Below, in pieces: positions 1-9,086 of a DNA stretch of 17,912 nt; position 1 is the stretch's first letter, and each line of letters starts with the position of its first letter. The stretch comes from an uncultured Collinsella sp. (GTDB taxonomy: Bacteria > Actinomycetota > Coriobacteriia > Coriobacteriales > Coriobacteriaceae): positions 1 through 17,912 of the forward strand of contig CABUZK010000039.1 in NCBI GenBank assembly GCA_902496115.1. Direction: 5' to 3'. Below the pieces are notes generated by a model that was not told the DNA's origin, did not search any database, and saw nothing but the letters and a program-made list of their open reading frames with translations. The position numbers and the translations under genes are program-made.

Positions 1-727
1 AAGCCATAAGCTCGGCGGCCTGTGCTTGGGTGCAGTGGGCGATGCCGGCTCGGTCGGTAATGTCCTCGCGCGGCAGGTCAAAAATAATCGAGCCGTTATC
101 GATGCAGATGACGCGGTCGGCGGCGCGATCGAGGTCGGACGTAATGTGGCTCGAGAGCAGCACGCTGTGCTGACCGTCGGCGACAAAGGCAAGCAGCTCA
201 TCGAGCAGTTCCTCGCGTGCCATGGGATCGAGGCCTGCGGTGGCTTCGTCCAAAACGAGCAGTTTGGCATTGTGACTGAGTGCACAGGCAAGCTGCAGCT
301 TCATGCCCATGCCGCGGGAGAGGTCCTTGACTTTTGTCTTAGGATCGAGGCCAAATCGGTTGATGAATCCGGCGAACGTTTCGCGGTCCCACGTGGGGTA
401 CGCCGGGCCTACGAGCGACTCGATCTGGCCCACCTTGAGCGTGGAGGGGAAGGGGCACGTGTCCAGGACAAGACCGACGCGGGAGCGTAGATGGCGCTGC
501 GTCTCATCGGGCGCGTCGGCGCCACAGCGCTGCCCAAATAGGTGCACCTCGCCGGCATCGAGCTTTATAAGCCCGAGGGCAGCTCGAATCGTCGTTGTTT
601 TGCCAGCACCGTTGGCACCAACAAAGCCGACGATCTGACCTGGCTCCACAGCGAGTGTGACATCACGCAGCGAAAAACGGTCGCTTACACGGCGTGAGAT
701 GCCTTTGAGTTCTAAAAGGTTTTGCAT
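1..727 (-). CDS. ABC transporter ATP-binding protein (C-terminus cut by window edge)
   Basis: My translation from an ATG at 727-725 is open through to base 1 (242 codons), so only the C-terminal end is missing. The nucleotide-binding domain is complete: Walker A GANGAGKTT at residues 37-45, signature LSRGM at 136-140, Walker B LLVLDE at 156-161 followed by the D-loop, and the H-loop SSH at 192-194. It would power an ABC-2 type exporter whose membrane subunit should lie beyond the left edge. It resembles the YtrB/EcsA/CcmA group. The RBS AGAAAGG lies about 6 nt before the ATG. It starts 23 bp after the stop of the upstream GntR gene on the same strand, which is the classic ytr arrangement of a YtrA regulator with an ABC exporter, so the two are probably co-transcribed and derepressed together. 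The substrate cannot be told; related systems respond to cell-wall antibiotics or peptides. Confidence 0.93.
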   Translation of the reverse strand, partial: MQNLLELKGISRRVSDRFSLRDVTLAVEPGQIVGFVGANGAGKTTTIRAALGLIKLDAGEVHLFGQRCGADAPDETQRHLRSRVGLVLDTCPFPSTLKVGQIESLVGPAYPTWDRETFAGFINRFGLDPKTKVKDLSRGMGMKLQLACALSHNAKLLVLDEATAGLDPMAREELLDELLAFVADGQHSVLLSSHITSDLDRAADRVICIDNGSIIFDLPREDITDRAGIAHCTQAQAAELMA

Positions 728-750
728 GGTATAGCCTTTCTTGCAGATGG

Positions 751-1131
751 CTACTGCATGGTTTCGGGGGCTACCAGGTCGAGCATCTCGTGCAGCTTGT
801 CGCGCGTGACGCCCAGGGTTTCGGCTTGGCTCGCCGCTTTCGCAAGTAGCTCTTCGATATGGCAGAGCTGGTTTTCGCGCAAGAGTTCTTGGTTGCCCTC
901 GGCGACAAAGCAGCCCTTGCCCTGCACGGTGCAGATAAACCCGAGCTGCTCCAGGTCGGCGTAGGCGCGCTTGGTGGTGATGACGCTCACGCCAAGATCG
1001 CTCGCGAGTGCACGGATGCTGGGGAGTTTGGCTCCCGCAGCGAGCGTGCCCGAAAGGATTTGAGCTTTGACTTGCGAGGTTATCTGCTCGTAGATGGGCT
1101 TGTCGCTCGAATTGGATAGGATGATGTCCAC
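751..1131 (-). CDS. GntR family transcriptional regulator, YtrA subfamily
   Basis: The 126-residue protein has an N-terminal winged helix-turn-helix (about residues 10-75; motif KLPSIRALASDLGVS, then the wing around GKGCFV) and a short helical tail of about 50 residues. It has no large effector domain, which is the build of the YtrA subfamily. These are dimeric repressors that usually control their own operon with a linked ABC transporter. The start codon is GTG (1131-1129), chosen because a good RBS, AAGGAG, lies 5 nt upstream (1137-1142). The downstream neighbour is an ABC ATPase 23 bp away, so this is probably the first gene of that operon. An inverted repeat at 1159-1192 overlies the likely promoter and is the obvious operator for autoregulation. 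The inducing signal is unknown. Confidence 0.93.
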   Translation of the reverse strand: MDIILSNSSDKPIYEQITSQVKAQILSGTLAAGAKLPSIRALASDLGVSVITTKRAYADLEQLGFICTVQGKGCFVAEGNQELLRENQLCHIEELLAKAASQAETLGVTRDKLHEMLDLVAPETMQ

Positions 1132-1158
1132 AGCGGCTCCTTAGCTGATGGGCTACAC

Positions 1159-1209
1159 GTGTATATAACCGGTAAGCACAGTATATATACACTATGCACA
1201 GTTATGCAA
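1159..1209 (-). promoter_or_regulatory. Probable promoter and operator of the gntR-ABC operon
   Basis: An inverted repeat GTGTATATA (1159-1167) / TATATACAC (1184-1192) with a 16-bp centre lies just upstream of the GntR gene. On the minus strand a -35-like TTGCAT (1209-1204) and a -10-like TATACT (1185-1180), 18 bp apart, overlap the repeat. GTGTA...TACAC half-sites are the usual type for YtrA-like repressors (family knowledge). Autoregulation is inferred. Confidence 0.55.
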
Positions 1210-1256
1210 GAGCTAAATGTGGAATAGACCATCGGCGCCGCGCTTGCTCCAAAACA

Positions 1257-1553
1257 ATCTCAATCTGTAACATCTGGGTCCGTTTTTGGTCGCCAGCTGT
1301 TACAGATTGAGATGTTATTTTCCCGCCTGCCTATTTGTCTCAATCTGTAACAGTAAGAGTCGATTTGCGCGGCTAGATGTTACAGAACGAGACATTGGCT
1401 GCCTGCCTTTCCGTTTATCTCGATTTGTAACAGCTAGACCCAATTTGGGCGGTCAGGTGTTACAGATTGAGATTGTGCCGGCGGACAAGTTCGTTTGTCT
1501 CAATCTGTAACATCTGGGTCCGTTTTGAGTCGCCTGCTGTTACAGATTGAGAC
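1257..1553. repeat. Array of four 57-bp inverted-repeat units at an exact 80-bp period
   Basis: Four units start at 1257, 1337, 1417 and 1497, exactly 80 bp apart. Each has a left arm TCTCAATCTGTAACA, a 25-bp centre and a right arm TGTTACAGATTGAGA, plus one extra pairing base on each side. The 25-bp gaps between units make the eight arms alternate in orientation every 40 bp. Units 1 and 4 have perfect arms. Unit 2 has two changes in its right arm and unit 3 has two in its left arm. The centres are related (units 1 and 4 share 22 of 25 bases), while the gaps between units are less alike. The array is less GC-rich than the flanking genes and fills the divergent gap between gntR and prfC. Its function is unknown: a multi-site operator, a REP/BIME-like element or a folded transcript are all possible. 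No start codon with an RBS or persuasive ORF runs through it. Confidence 0.95.
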
Positions 1554-1644
1554 AGTCTGCTGCAGAATACTTTCGATAACTAGCCGTTCACGTTCTGACT
1601 GATGAATTTGTCCTGATAGGCGCCCTAGAGCGAGATTTCGCGGC

Positions 1645-1650
1645 TACAAT
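1645..1650 (+). promoter_or_regulatory. Possible -10 element of prfC
   Basis: TACAAT lies 47 bp before the chosen prfC start. No good -35 is visible at 16-18 bp, so this is tentative. The rest of 1554-1697 shows nothing else recognisable. Confidence 0.25.
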
Positions 1651-1697
1651 AGTGCGGTTACAACGACGTAATGCACTCAATGCAAGAAAGGATCCGC

Positions 1698-3311
<1,614 letters not shown>

Positions 3312-3317
3312 CGCATC

Positions 3318-3347
3318 GGCGCGGTGACCCTGCGGGGCTGCCGCGCC
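3318..3347 (+). terminator. GC-rich hairpin after prfC, possible terminator
   Basis: GGCGCGG (3318-3324) pairs with CCGCGCC (3341-3347) across 16 nt, starting 6 nt after the prfC stop. It is followed only by ATTTACTT, so intrinsic termination would be weak. Confidence 0.5.
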
Positions 3348-3353
3348 ATTTAC

Positions 3354-3382
3354 TTGCCTGATGCCGTGTGAGCGGCTATCAT
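3354..3382 (+). promoter_or_regulatory. Predicted promoter of the VUT transporter-SDR operon
   Basis: A -35-like TTGCCT (3354-3359) and a -10-like TATCAT (3377-3382) are separated by 17 bp. They lie immediately after the prfC hairpin and about 85 bp before the transporter start. No recognisable preQ1 riboswitch follows. Confidence 0.5.
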
Positions 3383-3467
3383 ACCCACCGTCGTCTCAAG
3401 ACCGGGGCGTCCGAGCAGTTCGGGTCCGATATCCTGCTCGTTAAACCTAAAACCAAAGGAGTACATA

Positions 3468-4190
3468 ATGATCAAGAAGGTCATGGAGGACTACAAGGTC
3501 CTGTTGCGGAGCATTCCCGCGGCAACGGTTTCGCTGTTTTTCGTGAGCGTCATCATGATGAACCTGCTGGCCAACAAAGAGCTCATCAGCCTGCCGTATC
3601 TGGCACTCGATTGTGGCTTTGTGGTGAGCTGGGTTTCGTTTTTGTGCCAGGACATGATCTGCAAGCGCTTTGGCGCCAAGGCATCCATCAAAATCTCTAT
3701 CCTCGCGCTGCTGGTTAACCTGGCCGTGAGCCTGTGCTTTTGGGCATGCTCGCTCACGCCCGGTATGTGGGGCGCCTACTACGACACCGGCATGATCGAG
3801 GTCAACACCGCCCTTAACGCCACCATCGGCGGCACCTGGTACGTGGTGCTGGGCTCTTCGCTGGCAATGCTCGTTTCTGCCGTGGTTAACTCCACGCTCA
3901 ACCAGTCGCTCGGCCGTATGCTCAAAAAGAATAACTTTGCGAGCTTTGCCTTCCGCTCCTATGTGTCCACGGGCGTTGGCCAGTTTATCGACAACCTGGT
4001 CTTTGCCATTGTGGTAAGCCACACGTTCTTTGGTTGGACCTGGGTGCAGGTCCTTATGTGCTCGCTGACCGGCGCTGTTGCCGAGCTGCTGTGCGAGGTC
4101 TTCCTGAGCCCCGTGGGCTACAAGGTCGTGCGTGGCTGGGAGCGTGAGAATGTGGGCGCCGAGTACCTCGAGCGCCACGCAACCGCCTAA
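3468..4190 (+). CDS. VUT family transporter, probable queuosine-precursor permease (YhhQ-like)
   Basis: The 240-residue hydrophobic protein has about six membrane segments (roughly residues 17-37, 43-60, 70-93, 118-140, 160-185, 190-215). Polar signatures of the Vut_1/YhhQ family include SFLCQDMICKRFGAK after the second helix and FIDNLVFAIV with GAVAELLCEV in the second half. Characterised family members import queuosine precursors (queuine, preQ0 or preQ1) for tRNA modification. That is the likely role, but the substrate is inferred. RBS AAAGGAG (3455-3461) is 6 nt from the ATG. It is followed 9 bp later by a short-chain dehydrogenase whose RBS overlaps this stop codon, so the two genes form an operon. 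No queuosine synthesis gene is visible in the window, consistent with salvage, though the window is small. Confidence 0.87.
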   Translation: MIKKVMEDYKVLLRSIPAATVSLFFVSVIMMNLLANKELISLPYLALDCGFVVSWVSFLCQDMICKRFGAKASIKISILALLVNLAVSLCFWACSLTPGMWGAYYDTGMIEVNTALNATIGGTWYVVLGSSLAMLVSAVVNSTLNQSLGRMLKKNNFASFAFRSYVSTGVGQFIDNLVFAIVVSHTFFGWTWVQVLMCSLTGAVAELLCEVFLSPVGYKVVRGWERENVGAEYLERHATA

Positions 4191-4199
4191 GGAGCGAGT

Positions 4200-4880
4200 A
4201 TGCGGGTTTTGATCACGGGCGCTTCGGGCGGTATCGGAGCCGCGTGCGTGCAGCGCTTTTTGGACGAGGGCCACGAGGTCGTGGGCTTTGATCTTTTGCC
4301 GGCGGCGGTCGAGCACGAGCGCTACCGGCATCTGATCGTTGATGTACGCAAGCCGGACTCGTTTCCAGGCGACCTTGAGCCTCAGGTAATCGTGAACGTT
4401 GCCGGTACGCAGGATTCGGCCGACGATATTGCCGCCAACCTGTGTGGCACCATCAACGTGACCGAACGCTACGCTTTTGTGGGGGAGGGGCTTGCCGCCA
4501 AGCCGACACTGGCTATCAAATCCGTGGTCAATGTGGGGTCGGCGAGCGGGCATACGGGATCGGAGTTTCCCGCCTATGCTGCCAGCAAGGGCGGCGTTAT
4601 CGCCTATACCAAGAACATTGCAAACCGCCTGGCGCCGCAGGCCATCGCCAACAGTGTGGACCCGGGCGGCGTTATCACGCCGCTCAACCGTTGCGTGATG
4701 GAAGACGAACGCCTGTGGAACCAGATTATGGAGCTCACACCGCTTAAACGCTGGGCCACCGCCCAGGAGATCGCCGAGTGGATCTACTTTGTGGGCGTGA
4801 TCAACCGGTTTATGACCGGGCAGAGCCTGCTGATCGATGGCGGCGAGGCCGGCCGTACACAATTTATTCGGCCCGAATAG
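4200..4880 (+). CDS. Short-chain dehydrogenase/reductase (SDR), classical type
   Basis: This is a 226-residue NAD(P)-dependent oxidoreductase of the classical SDR fold. The cofactor-binding glycine motif TGASGGIG is at 6-13, NVAG at 66-69, a serine-rich strand VGSASGHTG at about 112-120, and the catalytic YxxxK as Y126-K130 (YAASK). PGGVITPL and the C-terminal LLIDGGEA complete the fold. An acidic residue after strand 2 (D31 in VGFDLL) hints at NAD(H) preference. The substrate is not predictable. The RBS AAGGAG (4189-4194) overlaps the stop of the preceding transporter gene and the ATG follows after 5 nt, so the genes are translationally close and co-transcribed. A strong terminator follows the stop by 1 bp. 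The protein is slightly shorter than the usual 245-255 residues, mainly in the region between NVAG and the active-site serine. Confidence 0.92.
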   Translation: MRVLITGASGGIGAACVQRFLDEGHEVVGFDLLPAAVEHERYRHLIVDVRKPDSFPGDLEPQVIVNVAGTQDSADDIAANLCGTINVTERYAFVGEGLAAKPTLAIKSVVNVGSASGHTGSEFPAYAASKGGVIAYTKNIANRLAPQAIANSVDPGGVITPLNRCVMEDERLWNQIMELTPLKRWATAQEIAEWIYFVGVINRFMTGQSLLIDGGEAGRTQFIRPE

Positions 4881-4881
4881 G

Positions 4882-4917
4882 AAACGCGTCCGATGGAAAG
4901 CCGTCGGGCGCGTTTTT
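4882..4917 (+). terminator. Rho-independent terminator after the SDR gene
   Basis: AAACGCGTCCGA (4882-4893) pairs with TCGGGCGCGTTT (4904-4915), with one G-T wobble and a 10-nt loop, followed by a T run to 4917. It lies between the SDR gene and the convergent ung gene. Confidence 0.85.
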
Positions 4918-4930
4918 GATGTATCGATTT

Positions 4931-5656
4931 TTAGCCGAGGCAAGTCCAGTTGACGGGGGTCGAGCCGTGCTGTTCGAGTAGCCGATTGGCAGCAGAGAAG
5001 GGGCGCGACCCCATAAAAGCGGGGAGTTCTGCCGTGGCACGGTTGGCCGAAAGCGGCGAGGGGTGCGTAGAGGCCAGGCAGAACTTGCCGGTTGCCTTGC
5101 CCGCGCCGGTAGCGGCGAGCTTGCCTTCAACCATCTGCTGGGCAAAGCGGCCCCATGCCAAAAAGACTATCGGCTGGGGCAGCCGACAGCAGCGTTCGAT
5201 AACGTAGTCGGTGAGCGTGCTCCAGCCCAGTTTGGCGTGCGAGTTGGCGGCATGCTCGCGCACGGTGAGCGTGGTGTTGAGGAGCAGAACGCCCTGCTGT
5301 GCCCATGGGGTTAGGTCTCCCGTGGCGGGAATGGGGCAACCCAGATCGGCTTTGAGTTCCTTATAGATGTTGCGCAGGCTCGGCGGCAACTTGGTTTGCG
5401 TCGCGGGGACCGAGAACGACAGTCCCATGGCCTGATTGGGTCCGTGATAGGGGTCTTGACCCAAGATGACAACCTTGACCTGGTCGGCCGGCGTGTAGGC
5501 GAGGGCATTGAGGATGTCGTCTTGTGCCGGGTAGATGGTTTGCTCGGCACGCAAAAGGGCGATACGCTCGAGCAGCTGGTTCGTAGTATCACGTACCGGC
5601 TGCGGCGCATCGCCCAACCAAGTTGCTATGTTGCGGTCGCGAATCGCGGTGTCCAT
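4931..5656 (-). CDS. ung: Uracil-DNA glycosylase, family 1
   Basis: This enzyme removes uracil from DNA (cytosine deamination or dUTP misincorporation) to start base-excision repair. The 241-residue product is a typical family-1 length. The water-activating motif GQDPYHG is at 66-72 with catalytic Asp68, followed by AMGLSFSV. The central LLLNTTLTV segment is at 123-131, and the DNA-intercalation motif HPSPLSA begins at His198. All key family-1 residues are present. RBS AAAGGAG (5661-5667) lies 4 nt before the ATG. It is followed by the convergent SDR operon with a terminator between them. The upstream EamA gene on the same strand ends 88 bp away, so co-transcription is possible. It is a housekeeping repair gene with no sign of damage. 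Confidence 0.97.
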   Translation of the reverse strand: MDTAIRDRNIATWLGDAPQPVRDTTNQLLERIALLRAEQTIYPAQDDILNALAYTPADQVKVVILGQDPYHGPNQAMGLSFSVPATQTKLPPSLRNIYKELKADLGCPIPATGDLTPWAQQGVLLLNTTLTVREHAANSHAKLGWSTLTDYVIERCCRLPQPIVFLAWGRFAQQMVEGKLAATGAGKATGKFCLASTHPSPLSANRATAELPAFMGSRPFSAANRLLEQHGSTPVNWTCLG

Positions 5657-5744
5657 GGGGCTCCTTTATGGCAGATGCTCTGTTGGCATCTATTGTAAAG
5701 GCGCACCGGTTGCCTTTATGCCGCGGCTGTGTGAAGAGTGGGGT

Positions 5745-6647
5745 CTATGAGACGCGCTCGGGCGCTCCTGCCATGCGAGCCTGTCCATGTGCGCGAAGGC
5801 GCGGAAGCTCGACGGTTGCCACCATGACGCCGGTGAGGATGAGGGCGGCGCCAAAGAAGGCGATGGGGCTCAGGACCTCGCCGACCAGGAAGAACGAGAA
5901 GACGGCGGAGCATACCGGCTCGAGCGAGAAAGCGAAGCCGGTGGTCTCGGCAGGCACGTGGGGCTGCACGAGTGTCTGGGTGATAAAGCCGTAGGCAGAG
6001 CAGATGAGTGCGAGCGCGACGACAACGACGATCTCGCTGGGCGTGCCGGGAAGCGTGAAGCCGCCAAAGGTGAATGCGGCGATGCCCGAGAACAAACCGC
6101 CAAAGCCCAGCTGCCAAACACCCAGAGCCAGCGGGTCGACATCTTCGACAAAGCGCTTCGCCACAATGATATGGCCGGCATAGACAAAAGCGGAGAGCAG
6201 CATGATGAGCGCGCCCGGGTTCAGGCTGGTGAAGTCGGCGCCCGAGAGCAGCAACATACCGCAGGTGACGATGGCGGTGCCGACGAGCACTTTGCGCTCG
6301 GGGGCACGACGCAGCAGGGCGGCGTTGGCAAACGGCACGATCACGACCGTCAGGCTCTGCAAAAAGCCGGCGGTGGAGGCGGAGGTGAGGCTGGAGCCCA
6401 GGCACATGCAGGTGAGTTCGGTTGCCATAATGGCGCCGATGATGGCAGCGCGGACCATAAGGTCGCGGTTGATGCGGAAAGCGCGCTTGTGGAAGAGCAG
6501 CAGGCAAGCCACAAAGGCGATGATGCAGCGCAGCGCAACGATGCTCGTGGCGTTCATACTGTCCATGCCGATCTTCATGAGGGGGTACGAAAAGCCCCAT
6601 GCGACGGGAACGGAAAATGAGAGCGCGATTGCTTTTTTGCGATCCAT
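5745..6647 (-). CDS. EamA/DMT superfamily transporter
   Basis: The 300-residue integral membrane protein has two EamA repeats of five helices each (first about residues 7-135, second about 145-285), giving ten predicted helices. The N-terminal start, with PVAWGFSYPLMKIG near residues 14-27, and the second-half motif PVCSAVFSFFLVGE are typical of DMT exporters. These usually export metabolites or amino acids across the inner membrane; the substrate is unknown. RBS AAAAGGAG (6652-6659) lies 4 nt before the ATG. It is divergent from a LysR regulator that starts 158 bp away, a common arrangement in which the LysR protein controls the exporter. The 12 bases just upstream of the RBS match one arm of the distant repeat array (see 6659-6670). 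Confidence 0.93.
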   Translation of the reverse strand: MDRKKAIALSFSVPVAWGFSYPLMKIGMDSMNATSIVALRCIIAFVACLLLFHKRAFRINRDLMVRAAIIGAIMATELTCMCLGSSLTSASTAGFLQSLTVVIVPFANAALLRRAPERKVLVGTAIVTCGMLLLSGADFTSLNPGALIMLLSAFVYAGHIIVAKRFVEDVDPLALGVWQLGFGGLFSGIAAFTFGGFTLPGTPSEIVVVVALALICSAYGFITQTLVQPHVPAETTGFAFSLEPVCSAVFSFFLVGEVLSPIAFFGAALILTGVMVATVELPRLRAHGQARMAGAPERVS

Positions 6648-6805
6648 GGGACTCCTTTTGTTACAGAACGGTTTCGTAAAAAGGATTCTGCTCCCAGATG
6701 TGGATGTAGTAAAGCGAATGTATCTTCAGTATGATTAAGAAATGCTAATGTTGGCGGGAAAAGCCCTGGCAAAACGTTTTACGGCTGCATTGATGTGGAG
6801 GCACG

Positions 6806-7672
6806 ATGGCATCGCGGTATCAGATTGTATGTATGGTGGTCGACTGCGGCAGTCTGAAACGTGCGGCGGACGAGTTGGGCTATACGCAAAGTGCGGTGAG
6901 CCAGGCCGTCAAGGCGCTCGAGCGCGAGCTGGGCACCACGCTTATCGAGCGCGGAAAGCAGGGCGTTTCGCTTACGCGCGATGGCAAGCAGTATCTGCCG
7001 TACCTGCGCCAGATTGTGACCGCCGAGGCCGAGCTCGAGGGCAAGCGCCAGGAGCTGCTGGGGCTTTCGTCGACCGATATTCGCATCGCGACGTTTACCA
7101 ACGTGAGCCGTACCGTGCTGCCGCGTGTGATCCGCGACTTTGGTACGCTGCACCCGGGCGTACGCTTTACCCTCAAGCAGGGCGATTACACGCGCAACGC
7201 TCAGTGGGTGCACGACGGCGTGGTGGATTTTTGCTTTACGGCGCGCGGGTTTACCGCAGGCCTCGAGAAGCGTGTGGTCTATCACGACGAGTTGGTGGCG
7301 CTGCTGCCGGCTGCGCATCCGCTGGCGGCAAAGGAAAAGGTGACGCTCGCCGACCTGGCGTCCGAGCCCTTTGTGCTGCTGGATGAGGGCGAACAGAGCC
7401 TGGTGCTCGATGCATTTGCGACACATGGGCTGTCGCCGCACGTGACGAGTGAGGTGACTGACGACTACACCATCATGGCGATGGTGGAGGAGGGCCTAGG
7501 CGTGAGCATGCTCTACCGTCGTACTGTGGAGGGCATGCGAGCCGATATTCGTGTGCGACCCATCGTGCATGCTCCCTCGCGCGACGTAGTGGCAGCTTGG
7601 CGCAGCTGGGATACCATGCCTATCGCCACGAGGCGCTTTATCGACTATATGAGCTCGCATATTGTCAATTAA
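6806..7672 (+). CDS. LysR family transcriptional regulator
   Basis: The 288-residue protein has an N-terminal helix-turn-helix (about residues 14-48: SLKRAADELGYTQSAVSQAV, then ALERELGTTLIER) and a periplasmic-binding-like effector domain from about residue 85 to the end. The effector domain includes a typical hinge and a DDYTIMAMVEEGLGVSML segment. Such proteins bind as tetramers at a divergent promoter and sense a small molecule. The likely target is the divergent EamA exporter gene, inferred from position only. RBS GTGGAGG (6795-6801) is 4 nt from the ATG. It converges with a MATE pump gene (27 bp between stops) and no clear terminator lies between. The 6648-6805 gap contains no unambiguous LysR box that I can defend. 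Confidence 0.94.
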   Translation: MASRYQIVCMVVDCGSLKRAADELGYTQSAVSQAVKALERELGTTLIERGKQGVSLTRDGKQYLPYLRQIVTAEAELEGKRQELLGLSSTDIRIATFTNVSRTVLPRVIRDFGTLHPGVRFTLKQGDYTRNAQWVHDGVVDFCFTARGFTAGLEKRVVYHDELVALLPAAHPLAAKEKVTLADLASEPFVLLDEGEQSLVLDAFATHGLSPHVTSEVTDDYTIMAMVEEGLGVSMLYRRTVEGMRADIRVRPIVHAPSRDVVAAWRSWDTMPIATRRFIDYMSSHIVN

Positions 7673-7699
7673 TGACTAGCGTGGCGTTGAGTGCGGTGT

Positions 7700-9082
7700 C
7701 TAGCGGGCTGTCGCTTTGGCTTGGGTGGCGCGATAGGCGCGTGCCGGGTGGCAAAGTAGTACCGCCACGACCATAAAGAACGCCGTGGTGCCCAGGCTGA
7801 TGGGGTAGACCATCATGATGTTCGCAAAGGTGCGGAAGTGCGGGAACACGCAGAACACCCAATAGAAGCGGATGCCGCAGACGCAGATCATGGTGATGAG
7901 GGCGGGCGTGAGCGAGATACCAAAGCCGCGTAGGTAGCCGGACATGTTTTCGTAGAACATGCTAAAGGCGTACGCCGGGAAGATCGAACACACGCGGATA
8001 TAGCCGATCGAGACGATGTTGGGATCGCTGTTGAACAGCGACAAGATCTCGCGCCCCAGGCCGACAATAACGATGATCGTGGTGAGTGCAACGATACCGC
8101 CTTCGACCAGGCAGACCTTGAGCGTTTTGGTGCAGCGGTCGATCTGGCGGGCACCGTGGTTTTGTCCCACAAAGGTGGTGCAAGCCTGGCTAAAGCTGTT
8201 GAGCAGGTTGTAGCATACGTACTCCAAGCTCATAGCGGCGCTCGATGCCGCCATGACCTCGGTGCCCAGGCTGTTGATAGCAGACTGGATGATGATGTTG
8301 GCGACGGCAAAGACGGCGCTCTGGATGCCGGCGGGCAGGCCGATCTTGACGATGCGCTTGAGGGCGACGGGGTCGATAGCCAGGTCGCGCGGGGTGACGC
8401 GGACGACGGAGTCGGTCTTGAGCAGGCGGATAAAGAGCGTAGCGGCGCTGACGGTGTAGGCGATGGCGGTGGCGATGGCGACGCCCGCGACGCCCCAGTG
8501 GAGTACGGGGACAAAGATGAGGTCCAGGCCAATGTTGAGGACGGTGGACACGGCAAGCGCCCGCAGCGGCATGCGGGTGATGCCGACGGAGCGGAAGATC
8601 GCGGCCTCAAAGTTGTAAAGCAAGATCGAGGGCATGCTGAGCAAAAAGACGCGTAGGTAGAGCGAAGCGAGCGGCATGGTTTCGGCGGGAACGTTGAGCG
8701 CGGCGAGCATGGGCTCGGCAAAGATCTCGCCCAGTGCGATGACGACAAAGCCCACAAGTGCCATAAGAATCGAGGTGTGGACGGCGCGTTTGACCATGTT
8801 CTGATCGTTGCGGCCGATAGCGTTGGCGATGACCACGTTGGAGCCAAGCGACATGCCAATAAACAGGTTGAGCATAAGACTGGTAAGCGGAACATTGGAG
8901 CCGACCGCCGCCATGGCGAGGGTTCCCTGGTCGCCCGAGAAGTTACCGATGATGACCGTGGCGATGAGGTTCGACAGTTGCTCCAAGATGCTCGTGGCGG
9001 CCACAGGGAAGGCGAACAGGGGAACATTGCGCCACAGCGATCCGGTGGTCATGTCAATGTGCTTAGATACGGTGTCAGCCAT
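7700..9082 (-). CDS. MATE family efflux transporter
   Basis: The 460-residue protein fits the MATE family, with about twelve membrane helices in two bundles. It has the N-lobe stretch ATSILEQLSNLIATVIIGNF and the MAAVGSNVPLTSL region, and the C-lobe repeats these features from about residue 235 (GLPAGIQSAVFAVANIIIQ, then ATTFVGQNHGARQ-type loops). These are Na+ or H+ coupled exporters of cationic drugs or metabolites; the substrate cannot be predicted. The start at 9082 has only a weak RBS (GAGAG about 4 nt upstream). The next ATG, 30 bp inside, has none, so 9082 is kept. That RBS lies inside a near-match to one arm of the 1257-1553 repeat. It is divergent from the rlmA-like gene and convergent with the LysR gene. 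Confidence 0.93.
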   Translation of the reverse strand: MADTVSKHIDMTTGSLWRNVPLFAFPVAATSILEQLSNLIATVIIGNFSGDQGTLAMAAVGSNVPLTSLMLNLFIGMSLGSNVVIANAIGRNDQNMVKRAVHTSILMALVGFVVIALGEIFAEPMLAALNVPAETMPLASLYLRVFLLSMPSILLYNFEAAIFRSVGITRMPLRALAVSTVLNIGLDLIFVPVLHWGVAGVAIATAIAYTVSAATLFIRLLKTDSVVRVTPRDLAIDPVALKRIVKIGLPAGIQSAVFAVANIIIQSAINSLGTEVMAASSAAMSLEYVCYNLLNSFSQACTTFVGQNHGARQIDRCTKTLKVCLVEGGIVALTTIIVIVGLGREILSLFNSDPNIVSIGYIRVCSIFPAYAFSMFYENMSGYLRGFGISLTPALITMICVCGIRFYWVFCVFPHFRTFANIMMVYPISLGTTAFFMVVAVLLCHPARAYRATQAKATAR

Positions 9083-9086
9083 ACGC

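Noticed and set aside
1257..1553. CRISPR-like array (short repeats with 25-bp spacers)
   Set aside because: Arms are only 15 bp and alternate in orientation, the spacers resemble each other, and no cas gene is present.
3383..3467. preQ1 riboswitch before the queuosine-precursor-type transporter
   Set aside because: The A-rich stretch before the RBS was tempting, but the conserved stem-loop of preQ1-I and the longer pattern of other classes could not be traced.
3447..4943. A 498-codon open frame on the minus strand opposite the transporter and SDR genes
   Set aside because: It is a shadow: the plus-strand genes have clear families and RBSs, while this frame has no RBS and a biased, domainless composition rich in His, Ala and Gly.
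5787..6620. A 277-codon plus-strand frame opposite the EamA gene
   Set aside because: Glu/Asp/Gly-rich antisense shadow of a membrane protein gene without an RBS.
7673..7699. Terminator between the convergent LysR and MATE genes
   Set aside because: Only 27 bp with no stable stem or T run.
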